A stretch of DNA of 7,258 nt, taken from the NCBI GenBank assembly GCA_002405555.1, contig DHMA01000132.1:14172-21429 (forward strand), given 5' to 3'. Origin of the DNA: Opitutia bacterium UBA4654 (lineage in GTDB: Bacteria; Verrucomicrobiota; Verrucomicrobiia; Opitutales; Intestinicryptomonadaceae). Under the pieces are notes generated by a model, which did no database searches, was not told the origin of the DNA, and saw only the letters and a program-made list of their open reading frames with translations. Position numbers and translations under genes: made by a program. Below, one piece after another: positions 1 to 6,178 of the stretch; the first letter of the stretch is position 1, and each line of letters opens with the position of its first letter.

Positions 1-548
1 GTCGCGCCCGAAGCCGTTTTATAGAAAGTCCACCCCGCGAACGACGCGGGTCTGCCCGCTCCGAACGGCGCGGTTTTCACGTTCCCGCCGCGGCGGAATT
101 TCATTTCGGAATTTTCGAGCCAGACCTCGAACGGAAGTTTTTTTTCGACGCCCGAAGACAGCGCGACCGAATCCGTCGGCGTGTCCGAAAGCGTCATCGC
201 GCCCTCCTCGCGGACAAAGTGCCGCAACGCCGCCGACACTATCAGCAGCGCGAACGCCATGTGGAGAATCGACGCCCCCAAGCCCGCCACGCCGAATTTG
301 AAAAAGCGCAGTCCGCCTAAAAATATGTTCGCAAGCGCGACAAGCCCGAGCGTAGAGCCGCCCGCGAGCGGAATTTTCACTCCGCCGAAATCGAGCGTAA
401 AGAAAAAGCATTCGAAAAATCCGCCGCCGTTGCCCGCCCCGAAGCAAACCGCCGCAAGCGACAGCGCGACGCCGTAGAGCATGACGGCGATCGTCAGTTC
501 GGGGGACGAAAAAAAGCGGTATAATTTGTCGAAGACTTTATGCCTCAT
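1..548 (-). CDS. ResB-like cytochrome c biogenesis protein, N-terminal part (3' end outside window)
   Basis: An uninterrupted minus-strand frame starts at ATG 548-546 and stays open to the left edge, giving 182 residues. Three hydrophobic segments are visible: residues 17-37 (starting SSPELTIAVML), about 65-84, and 89-108. The third carries a histidine (H97, in ILHMAF) where ResB proteins have a conserved heme-linked His. After it come LPFEVWLENSEMKF (138-151) and SFAGWTFYKTASG (169-181), which match the ResB pattern of a periplasmic beta-rich domain with 'LPFEV.L' and 'Y.GW.FYQ.S'. In System II cytochrome c maturation, ResB (CcsB) works with CcsA to move heme across the membrane and attach it to apocytochromes; a ccsA-like gene is therefore expected further left. 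The start lies 3 bases after the ychF stop with no Shine-Dalgarno, suggesting translational coupling. The family call rests on remembered motifs and only the first part of the protein is present. Confidence 0.7.
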   Translation of the reverse strand, partial: MRHKVFDKLYRFFSSPELTIAVMLYGVALSLAAVCFGAGNGGGFFECFFFTLDFGGVKIPLAGGSTLGLVALANIFLGGLRFFKFGVAGLGASILHMAFALLIVSAALRHFVREEGAMTLSDTPTDSVALSSGVEKKLPFEVWLENSEMKFRRGGNVKTAPFGAGRPASFAGWTFYKTASGA

Positions 549-551
549 TCG

Positions 552-1655
552 CTAAACGTTGAAGCGGAAGAGCGCGACGTCGCCGTCCTGAAAGACGTAG
601 TCGCGGCCCTCCAAGCGGTATTTGCCCGCTTCGCGCGCGTGGGCGACGCTGCCGGCGGCAATCAAATCTTCGTAAGAAACGACCTCCGCTTTAATAAAAC
701 CTTTCTCGAAATCGGTGTGGATTACGCCCGCGCACTGCGGGGCGGTCATGCCCTTGACGAACGTCCACGCGCGAACCTCCTTTTCGCCCGCGGTGAAATA
801 GCTCGCCAAGCCGAGCAAATCGTATGTGGCGCGGATAAGCTCGGAAACGCCGCTGCCGTCCACGCCAAGCTCTTTCAGGTACTCCGCCGACTCTTCCGGC
901 GAAAGCGAGGAAAGCTCCTCTTCGAGGCGCGCGCAAATAACGCACGTTCCCGCGTTGTGCTCGTTTTTTGCGAACTCGCGAACCCGTTTGACGTATTCGT
1001 TCGAGTCTCCGCCGAGGTCTCCCTCGCCGACGTTGCACGCGTAGATTACGGGCTTCGACGTCAGCAGGAAGAACGACTTTATCCGCGCGGCGTCCTCCTC
1101 CGAAACGTCGGGCAGGGTGAACGCGGGCTTTCCAGCGTTGAGGTGCCCGATGAGCCGTTTGAGCATTTCGACGTTCTTGATTGCCTCTTTGTCCATGCCT
1201 TTCGCCTTGCGGGCGTTGGAGTCGAGCTGTTTTTCGCAGCTTTGGAGGTCGCTCAAAATGAGTTCGGTGGAGATGACTTCGATGTCGCGAATCGGGTCTA
1301 CGCTTCCCATGCTGTGGAGAATGTCGTCGTCGTCGAAACAGCGCACGACCTGCACGATTGCGTCCACCTCGCGTATGTTCGCAAGGAACTTGTTGCCCAG
1401 CCCCTCGCCCTTGCTCGCCCCCGCGACGAGACCGGCGATGTCCACAAACTCGACAGCCGCCGGAATTATCACGTTCGTCTTTGCGATGACCGCAAGCGGC
1501 GCAAGCCTGTCGTCGGGAACTTCCACAACTCCCACGTTCGGCTCAATCGTGCAGAACGGATAGTTTGCCGCCTCCGCCTTGCGCGAGCGCGTGAGCGCGT
1601 TAAACAGCGTACTTTTGCCGACGTTCGGCAAACCCACAATACCTGCCTTCAACAT
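552..1655 (-). CDS. ychF: Ribosome-binding P-loop ATPase YchF (OLA1 family)
   Basis: Complete 367-residue protein, the usual YchF length (about 363-367). The G1/Walker A motif GLPNVGKST is at residues 8-16 and the G3-like motif DIAGLVAGA at 72-80. The G4 position reads NVGE (208-211), not the NKxD of GTPases; this NxxE form is a hallmark of the YchF/OLA1 subfamily, which prefers ATP over GTP. A coiled-coil insertion occupies roughly residues 125-170. The C-terminal TGS domain (about 284-366) contains the highly conserved KGMTAPQCAGVIHTDFEKGF stretch. YchF proteins bind the ribosome and have been linked to oxidative stress responses and translation start selection; the cellular role is still not fully settled. 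The ATG start is supported by GGAG eight bases upstream and by the MLKAGIVGLPNVGKS beginning typical of the family. It lies 14 bases after purM and 3 bases before the resB-like gene. Confidence 0.97.
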   Translation of the reverse strand: MLKAGIVGLPNVGKSTLFNALTRSRKAEAANYPFCTIEPNVGVVEVPDDRLAPLAVIAKTNVIIPAAVEFVDIAGLVAGASKGEGLGNKFLANIREVDAIVQVVRCFDDDDILHSMGSVDPIRDIEVISTELILSDLQSCEKQLDSNARKAKGMDKEAIKNVEMLKRLIGHLNAGKPAFTLPDVSEEDAARIKSFFLLTSKPVIYACNVGEGDLGGDSNEYVKRVREFAKNEHNAGTCVICARLEEELSSLSPEESAEYLKELGVDGSGVSELIRATYDLLGLASYFTAGEKEVRAWTFVKGMTAPQCAGVIHTDFEKGFIKAEVVSYEDLIAAGSVAHAREAGKYRLEGRDYVFQDGDVALFRFNV

Positions 1656-1663
1656 TTCGAAAA

Positions 1664-1667
1664 CTCC
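1664..1667 (-). promoter_or_regulatory. Shine-Dalgarno site of ychF
   Basis: GGAG on the minus strand (ctcc on plus), eight bases before the ychF ATG and inside the 14-base purM-ychF gap. The spacing is standard and fixes the ychF start. Confidence 0.7.
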
Positions 1668-1669
1668 GT

Positions 1670-2872
1670 TTAATCTCTCGGTCCGTATTCGATTTTCTTC
1701 GAACCGTATTTAATGCTTACATGGTTTTTGCCGTCGGGGCGCGTTGATTTTTCGGTGTAGCCCACGACCTGCGCGGCGATTCCGAAAGACTCCGCAATTT
1801 CCACGACCTTCTTTGCGTCCGACTTTTTGCAGTATACCTCCATGCGGTGCCCCATGTTGTACACTTCGAACATTTCGCGGTCGGTCGTGCCGCTCGCCTT
1901 TTGGATTGCCCTGAAAATCGGCGGGACGGGCAGAAGGTTGTCTTTCACAAAGTGGACGCCCTTTCCGAAGCGCAGGCATTTCGTCTGTCCGCCGCCGGAG
2001 CAGTGGACAAGCCCCTTTATCAAATTCGGATACTTTTTCATGATTTTCATCACGACGGGCGCGTAGGTGCGCGTGGGGGAAAGCAGAGCCTGTCCGACGG
2101 TCATGTCGGAGCCTTCGAGCCTGTCTTCAAGCCTGTGCGGCCCGCAGTAGACGAGGTTTTTGTCGGTATTGGGGTCGTAGGTTTCGGGGTATTTTTCGCG
2201 GTAGTAGGGGCAGAGCATGTCGTGGCGCGCGCTCGTAAGCCCGTTCGAACCTATGCCGCTGTTTTCGAAGTCTTCGTAGGTTGCCCGACCCGCCGACGAA
2301 AGCCCGACAATCGCGAGGTTCGGCTTGATGTCCGCGCCCGTAATCACGTTGTCGCGCTTCATTACCGCGACCGCGCAGCTGTCCACGACGACCGCGCCCG
2401 TGAGGTCGCCCACGTCCGCCGTTTCGCCGCCGCCCGAATAGATTTTAACGCCGAGTTTTCTGAGTTTTGCGAGGAAGTCCTCCGAGCCCAAAATAAGCTC
2501 CGCAAGAGCCTTGCCCGAAAAATTCTTGGCGTTGCGGTTTACGGTGTTGGAAAGCAGAATGCGCTCGACCGCGCCGATGCAGAGAAGGTCGTCTATGTTC
2601 ATCACGATGGAATCCTGCGAGATTCCCCTGAACACCGATGCGTCGCCCGTTTCCCTGTATTGGAGGTACGCTATGATTGACTTCGTGCCGCTGCCGTCGG
2701 AGTGTATGACGTTGCACTTGGCTTTCGAACCCGTCAGAAAGTCCTCCGTGATTTTGCAGAACGCGCCCTTGAAAACGCCCTGGTCGAGCTTGTCCACTGC
2801 CGCGTGGACTTCCTCCTTGCCCGCCGAAACTCCGCGCGCGGCGTAGCGGCCGATATTTTTCTTTGTTGCCAT
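1670..2872 (-). CDS. purM: Phosphoribosylformylglycinamidine cyclo-ligase (AIR synthase), long Bacteroidetes-type PurM
   Basis: Complete 400-residue protein. PurM converts formylglycinamidine ribonucleotide plus ATP to aminoimidazole ribonucleotide, the fifth step of de novo purine synthesis, in the cytoplasm. Visible signatures: N-terminal YAARGVSAGKEEVH (10-23), HSDGSGTKS (57-65, matching the DGVGTK ATP-site loop of classical PurM), NIDDLLCIGA (92-101, matching the NDLxxxGA metal/ATP motif), GGGETADVG (147-155, matching GGETAEMP), GSNGLTSARHD (208-218), LSPTRTYAP (264-272), VHCSGGGQTK (289-298) and YNMGHRME (338-345). Order and content fit the AIR-synthase N- and C-terminal domains. The length (400 versus about 345 in E. 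coli) and the DGSGTK/GGETADVG variants match the form I know from Bacteroidetes. A related ATP-dependent family member of other specificity cannot be wholly excluded. The start is supported by AAGG seven bases upstream. The 33-base gap before it is AT-rich but shows no clear promoter. Confidence 0.92.
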   Translation of the reverse strand: MATKKNIGRYAARGVSAGKEEVHAAVDKLDQGVFKGAFCKITEDFLTGSKAKCNVIHSDGSGTKSIIAYLQYRETGDASVFRGISQDSIVMNIDDLLCIGAVERILLSNTVNRNAKNFSGKALAELILGSEDFLAKLRKLGVKIYSGGGETADVGDLTGAVVVDSCAVAVMKRDNVITGADIKPNLAIVGLSSAGRATYEDFENSGIGSNGLTSARHDMLCPYYREKYPETYDPNTDKNLVYCGPHRLEDRLEGSDMTVGQALLSPTRTYAPVVMKIMKKYPNLIKGLVHCSGGGQTKCLRFGKGVHFVKDNLLPVPPIFRAIQKASGTTDREMFEVYNMGHRMEVYCKKSDAKKVVEIAESFGIAAQVVGYTEKSTRPDGKNHVSIKYGSKKIEYGPRD

Positions 2873-2879
2873 AATGTAG

Positions 2880-2885
2880 CCTTTT
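2880..2885 (-). promoter_or_regulatory. Weak Shine-Dalgarno site of purM
   Basis: AAAAGG on the minus strand, seven bases before the purM ATG, in the AT-rich 33-base gap after thrH. Only the AAGG part matches the consensus, so it is a weak site. Confidence 0.4.
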
Positions 2886-2905
2886 CTATTAAAAATTATC
2901 CGTGT

Positions 2906-3511
2906 TTATTCGTCCAGAAATTTTGCGAACGCCGCTTTGAGCGAGTCGTAGTCGCGGGCGACGGGCAGGTCGGAATTTTCCGCCGCGAACTTTTCGGTCG
3001 GGCGGTAGAGAACCGCGCGGTCGGCGGCGCGGAGCATCGAGAGGTCGTTGTACGAATCGCCCGTGGAGACCACCTTGAAGTTGAGCGATTTGAACGCCTC
3101 GACCGCCCTGCGCTTCTGGTCCGCCATTCTGAGTTTGTAGTCTGCGACAGTGCCGTCGGGGGCGATAACAAGCTCGTGGCAGAACAGCGACGGGTAGTCG
3201 AGCTTTGCCATGAGGGGCGCGGCAAACTGCTCGAAAGTGTCGGAGAGAATTACCACCCTTGTGCGCGAGCGCAGCCACTGCATGAATTCGCGCGCGCCGT
3301 CGAGGGGTTCGAGGGTCGCGATTATTTCGGAGATGTCGCCGAGTTTTATTCCGCGTTTTGCGAGAATGTCCAGACGGTACTTCATGAGTTTGTCGTAGTC
3401 GGGCTCGTCGCGCGTGGTGAGGCGGAGTTCGGGAATGCCCGACGCCTCCGCAAACGCAATCCAGATTTCGGGAATCAAAACCCCTTCGAGGTCGAGTGTG
3501 GCGATTGTCAT
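2906..3511 (-). CDS. thrH: ThrH: bifunctional phosphoserine phosphatase / homoserine phosphotransferase
   Basis: Complete 201-residue HAD-superfamily protein, very close in length and sequence to Pseudomonas aeruginosa ThrH (remembered start MEIACLDLEGVLVPEIWIAFAE; here MTIATLDLEGVLIPEIWIAF). HAD motif I is DLEGV (D7, with E9 in place of the second Asp, as in ThrH), motif II is ILSDTF (S90), motif III uses a Lys around 133-141 (DQKRRAVEAFK), and motif IV is GDSYND (151-156). ThrH removes phosphate from L-phosphoserine to make serine, and can transfer that phosphate to homoserine, giving O-phosphohomoserine for threonine synthesis. It acts in the cytoplasm. The gene starts 9 bases after the tolB stop with no clear Shine-Dalgarno (TTTTCAGTC precedes the ATG), so it probably depends on translation of tolB. 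Which of the two activities dominates here cannot be told from sequence. Confidence 0.93.
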   Translation of the reverse strand: MTIATLDLEGVLIPEIWIAFAEASGIPELRLTTRDEPDYDKLMKYRLDILAKRGIKLGDISEIIATLEPLDGAREFMQWLRSRTRVVILSDTFEQFAAPLMAKLDYPSLFCHELVIAPDGTVADYKLRMADQKRRAVEAFKSLNFKVVSTGDSYNDLSMLRAADRAVLYRPTEKFAAENSDLPVARDYDSLKAAFAKFLDE

Positions 3512-3520
3512 GACTGAAAA

Positions 3521-4723
3521 TTAGCGGGGGTTGTACACGAAATCTGGCTCTTTCGCCGAGCCGAACGACGCCGTGTGGAGCGGCGCCTGCCTCTTTGTTT
3601 CGGTGTCGATAATGTAGAGCTGGCGGTTTTTGCCGCGCGCCTTTGCGCAGATTATGTGGCGGCCGTCGTTGAGCCAGCGCGGCGTAGACGTGCTTTCGCC
3701 CGCGCTTACGACCTCCGAAACGCGCTTGGAGAAATCGTAGACCGCCACCTGAAATCCGCGCCCCTGCGCCAGCGTGAACACGATTTTATTGGGGTCTTTC
3801 GGATTCCACGCGGGTTCCGAGCAGTAGCGGCTTATGTTTGTGCGAACCACGCTCGGACGCCCTCCGTTTGCGGGCATTGTGTAGATTTGCGGCGAGCCGC
3901 GGTTGTCGGCGGCGAAGAGGATTTTCGAGCCGTCGGGCGAAAAGCTCGCCGTCGATTCCGTCGCGGGAGTTTTCGTGAGGCGGCGGAAGCCCGTGCCGTT
4001 TGCGTTCGCCGTCCAGATTTCCGCGTTGCCCGTGGCGGTGAGAATCATCGCGACTTTTTTGCCGTCGGGAGAGAAGTCTCCGCCCGTGTTGCTGCCCTTG
4101 TACGACGCGAACGGCTTGCGCGAATTCGCCGCGAGGTCGATTTGGAAAAGGTCCATGAATCCGGAGCGGTAGTAGCCCGTGTACATCACTTTGCGGCCGT
4201 CGGGCGAGAAGTGCGGCAGGAGCGAGTCGGACTTGTCGTTTGTGAGCATTCTGACGTGCTTGAAGACCATGTCCGACATGCAGATGTCCGTATTTTTGCC
4301 GCCGTTGCGCGAGTAGGAGAACACGATTTTCCCCGCGAAGAACCCCGGCTTTCCGAGCGTGCGGTTGACTGCAACGTCGCAAGCCTTCATGAGAGCGGCC
4401 GTCATGCTTTCGCCCGTGCAGATTTGCTCGAACGACGTTCCGCCGCGGATTGCCACCTTGACCGCCGTCGCGCCCGCCTTTGTGAACGAGAACGTAAACT
4501 GCGCATTTGCGGGGGTCGAGACAATGTAGCTGCCGTGCAGGCCGAACGCGCGTTTTGCGTCGGCGAGCAGCGACTGGTCGTCCGAAGTAATCGCAACCCT
4601 GTAAACGGGGACGTTCAGACGCTGTCCCCTGCCCTCGATTTGAATGTCGATGTCGCGTTGCGCGAACGCGCCGGCGCAGCCGAGTGTCGCGAACAAAATA
4701 CCTAAAAATGCCCTTCTTATCAT
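3521..4723 (-). CDS. tolB: TolB-like periplasmic beta-propeller protein
   Basis: Complete 400-residue protein (E. coli TolB is about 430). It begins with a signal peptide: RR at 3-4, hydrophobic residues 5-19, and a likely cut after AFA (19-21). A cysteine at 16 (TLGC) is not a good lipobox, so a soluble periplasmic protein is more likely than a lipoprotein. Residues about 22-125 form a divergent N-terminal domain. The remainder is a PD40-type propeller with repeated FSPDG-(K/R)-K blades at 172-176, 217-221 and 261-265, each followed by a strand and a 'diyxxd'-like strand (MDLFQIDL, AEIWTANANG, PQIYTMPANG), then weaker blades at about 305-330 and 348-372. TolB works with Pal and TolA in outer-membrane stability and division. 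No pal or tolA neighbour is in the window, so the exact role is inferred from fold. GGAGA sits four bases before the ATG. Confidence 0.85.
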   Translation of the reverse strand: MIRRAFLGILFATLGCAGAFAQRDIDIQIEGRGQRLNVPVYRVAITSDDQSLLADAKRAFGLHGSYIVSTPANAQFTFSFTKAGATAVKVAIRGGTSFEQICTGESMTAALMKACDVAVNRTLGKPGFFAGKIVFSYSRNGGKNTDICMSDMVFKHVRMLTNDKSDSLLPHFSPDGRKVMYTGYYRSGFMDLFQIDLAANSRKPFASYKGSNTGGDFSPDGKKVAMILTATGNAEIWTANANGTGFRRLTKTPATESTASFSPDGSKILFAADNRGSPQIYTMPANGGRPSVVRTNISRYCSEPAWNPKDPNKIVFTLAQGRGFQVAVYDFSKRVSEVVSAGESTSTPRWLNDGRHIICAKARGKNRQLYIIDTETKRQAPLHTASFGSAKEPDFVYNPR

Positions 4724-4727
4724 ATCG

Positions 4728-4732
4728 TCTCC
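4728..4732 (-). promoter_or_regulatory. Shine-Dalgarno site of tolB
   Basis: GGAGA on the minus strand (tctcc on plus), four bases before the tolB ATG, in the 33-base gap after the MATE gene. It is the strongest ribosome-binding site in the window together with that of ychF. Confidence 0.7.
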
Positions 4733-4756
4733 ATAATTTACAAATTGCCGCGCATT

Positions 4757-6127
4757 TCAACACTTTTCCGCCGAATAAACCGCCGTTCCGCGCAACTTCC
4801 GCATTTCCCGCGCGACAACCGCCGCCGAAAACAGGAACGCCATGAAATCGGAAGCCGCAAAACTCGCCCAAATTCCGTCGAGCGACATGAATTTCGGCAG
4901 CAAATACAGGAACGGCACGAGGAACAAAACCTGCCGCACGACAGTTATCAGAATGGAAAATATCGGGCGTTTCACCGCCTGAAAATACCCCGAAGCAACA
5001 ATATTCACCCCGATTAGCGGACAGCAGAGCGTGAGCAGGCGCATGGCGCGTTCGCCCGTGGGAATCAGCGGCGAGTCGGACGGAAGGAATATCGAAAAAA
5101 TCGCGTCGGGAAACGCCTGCGTGGCGACAAAGCCCGCGCAGCATATCGCGGAACCCGCCGCCAGCGAAAGCCGCAACGCCGAGCGCACGCGTTCGGGATT
5201 CCGCGCCCCGCGGTTGTAGCCGATTATCGGCTGAACGCCCATCGACAGCCCCACGACGGGCAGAAATATGAACATTGTCGCCGTCATGCAAATGCCCACT
5301 ACCGCTATTGCCGACTCCGACCCGTACACCCGCGCCTGCCTTACGAACATCATCGTAGCCGCGCTCGACAGCCCCTGAATAATCAGGCTCGGCGAGCCTG
5401 CGTACAGCATCGACGCCATGAGGTCGATGTGCGCCCGCAGGTTTTTCAGCCTGATTTTCAAATAGCTCCGCCCGCAGAAATAGAACGCGCAAACCCAGAC
5501 CGTTCCGCATGCCTGCGCCGAAATGGTCGCCAGCGCCGCCCCGCGTATTCCCCAGCCGAATTTGCACATGAACAACCAATCCAAAATTACGTTCGCCACT
5601 CCCCCGATTATTATTGTAGCCATCGAATATATCGGGCGACCCTCCGCGCGTATCAGATTGTTTACGCCGAATGATATTTTTTCAAAAATCAGCCCTCCTA
5701 TTATTATGGAGTAATAAGCCTTTGCGTCGGGGAGAATCCGCTCCGTCGCGCCGAAAAACCTGAGGACGGAATCGATATTGCACAGCACAAGCGTCGCGGT
5801 GATTGCGTAGAAGGCGAAGAACATGAACACCGCCTGCCCCAGCACGCGCTCCGCCCCGCGCCTGTCGCCCTCGCCGAGTTTTATCGAGACGAGCGTCGCG
5901 CTCCCCTGCCCTATCGTCATCGCGAGGGCGAGCAGAAACAGCGCGGGCGAAAAGCAGACGGTTATAGCCGCAAGCGCGTCCGCGCCACACACGCGCCCCA
6001 CGAATATGCGGTCGATTACATTGTATGTCGCGCTGACGACCGTCGCCACAATCGCGGGTGTCGAATAGCGGACAATCAAGCTCCCGATTCGGGCTTCGCC
6101 CAGCGCCTTTACTTCCTCGTCTTTCAT
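4757..6127 (-). CDS. MATE-family multidrug/Na+(H+) antiporter
   Basis: Complete 456-residue integral membrane protein, the normal MATE length, with about 12 hydrophobic segments in two halves. Family marks are the opening LGEARIGSLIVRYSTPAI (9-26) followed by YNVIDRIFVGR (35-45), GQGSATLVSIKLGEGD (73-88), NNLIRAEGRP (156-165), GVQPIIGYNRGA (297-308) and GYFQAVKRPIFSILITVVRQ (380-399). The GVQPIIGYN-GA and GY-QA-(K/G)-P features are typical of MepA-like MATE transporters. These exporters use a sodium or proton gradient to expel organic cations and other compounds through the inner membrane; the substrate cannot be read from sequence. The ATG directly follows the T-run of a putative terminator. 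The nearest Shine-Dalgarno candidate, GGGAG, is 11 bases upstream and lies inside the hairpin. The start is kept because the first residues fit the family and no better start lies upstream. tolB begins 33 bases after the stop. Confidence 0.94.
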   Translation of the reverse strand: MKDEEVKALGEARIGSLIVRYSTPAIVATVVSATYNVIDRIFVGRVCGADALAAITVCFSPALFLLALAMTIGQGSATLVSIKLGEGDRRGAERVLGQAVFMFFAFYAITATLVLCNIDSVLRFFGATERILPDAKAYYSIIIGGLIFEKISFGVNNLIRAEGRPIYSMATIIIGGVANVILDWLFMCKFGWGIRGAALATISAQACGTVWVCAFYFCGRSYLKIRLKNLRAHIDLMASMLYAGSPSLIIQGLSSAATMMFVRQARVYGSESAIAVVGICMTATMFIFLPVVGLSMGVQPIIGYNRGARNPERVRSALRLSLAAGSAICCAGFVATQAFPDAIFSIFLPSDSPLIPTGERAMRLLTLCCPLIGVNIVASGYFQAVKRPIFSILITVVRQVLFLVPFLYLLPKFMSLDGIWASFAASDFMAFLFSAAVVAREMRKLRGTAVYSAEKC

Positions 6128-6157
6128 AAAAAAGCGGCCTCCCGAACGGTCAGCCGC
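6128..6157 (-). terminator. Rho-independent terminator after tyrS, abutting the MATE start codon
   Basis: On the minus strand the gap holds GCGGC (6157-6153) and GCCGC (6138-6134), a perfect five-pair GC stem. It is extended by a T-G wobble, tandem G-A/A-G mismatches and two C-G pairs closing a GTTC loop, and is followed directly by six T (6133-6128). The next base is the A of the MATE ATG. Stem, loop and T-run fit an intrinsic terminator for tyrS. Because the downstream gene begins immediately, it could also attenuate or gate MATE expression. Confidence 0.65.
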
Positions 6158-6158
6158 G

Positions 6159-6176
6159 AAAAATCGGGTTGCCCAA
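6159..6176 (-). terminator. Possible second, weak hairpin with T-run just after the tyrS stop
   Basis: Minus strand reads TTGGG-CAA-CCCGA (6176-6164) followed by five T (6163-6159). The stem is three G-C pairs, one T-G wobble and one T-A, with a three-base loop. It is short and weak, but together with the stronger hairpin further on it would make a tandem terminator. Confidence 0.25.
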
Positions 6177-6178
6177 CA

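Noticed and set aside
19..447. 142-codon minus-strand frame inside the left-edge gene
   Set aside because: The alternative minus-strand frame from 548 gives hydrophobic segments and ResB-like motifs; this one gives an Arg-rich product with no signature.
540..1673. Long plus-strand open frame (377 codons) lying opposite ychF
   Set aside because: It covers ychF almost exactly, its product is rich in Arg, Val and Ala with no recognisable motif, and such frames arise when GC-rich genes avoid codons whose complement is a stop. The minus-strand YchF is unmistakable.
1847..2680. Plus-strand open frame opposite purM
   Set aside because: Composition-driven shadow of purM; no domain signature and no plausible ribosome site.
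2873..2905. Possible purM promoter (GATAAT at 2900-2895 on the minus strand) in an AT-rich gap
   Set aside because: One -10-like hexamer with no fitting -35 at the usual distance is weak evidence in AT-rich sequence.
2702..3517. Plus-strand open frame opposite thrH and the start of purM
   Set aside because: Overlaps two confidently identified genes on the other strand, and the predicted product has no motif.
3575..4705. Plus-strand open frame opposite tolB (376 codons)
   Set aside because: Arg/Val/Ala-rich shadow of the tolB gene, whose signal peptide and FSPDG repeats are clear.
3786..5579. 597-codon minus-strand frame crossing the MATE-tolB junction
   Set aside because: It is another reading frame of two identified genes on the same strand; the product is low-complexity Arg/Gly/Ala-rich without motifs or membrane segments.
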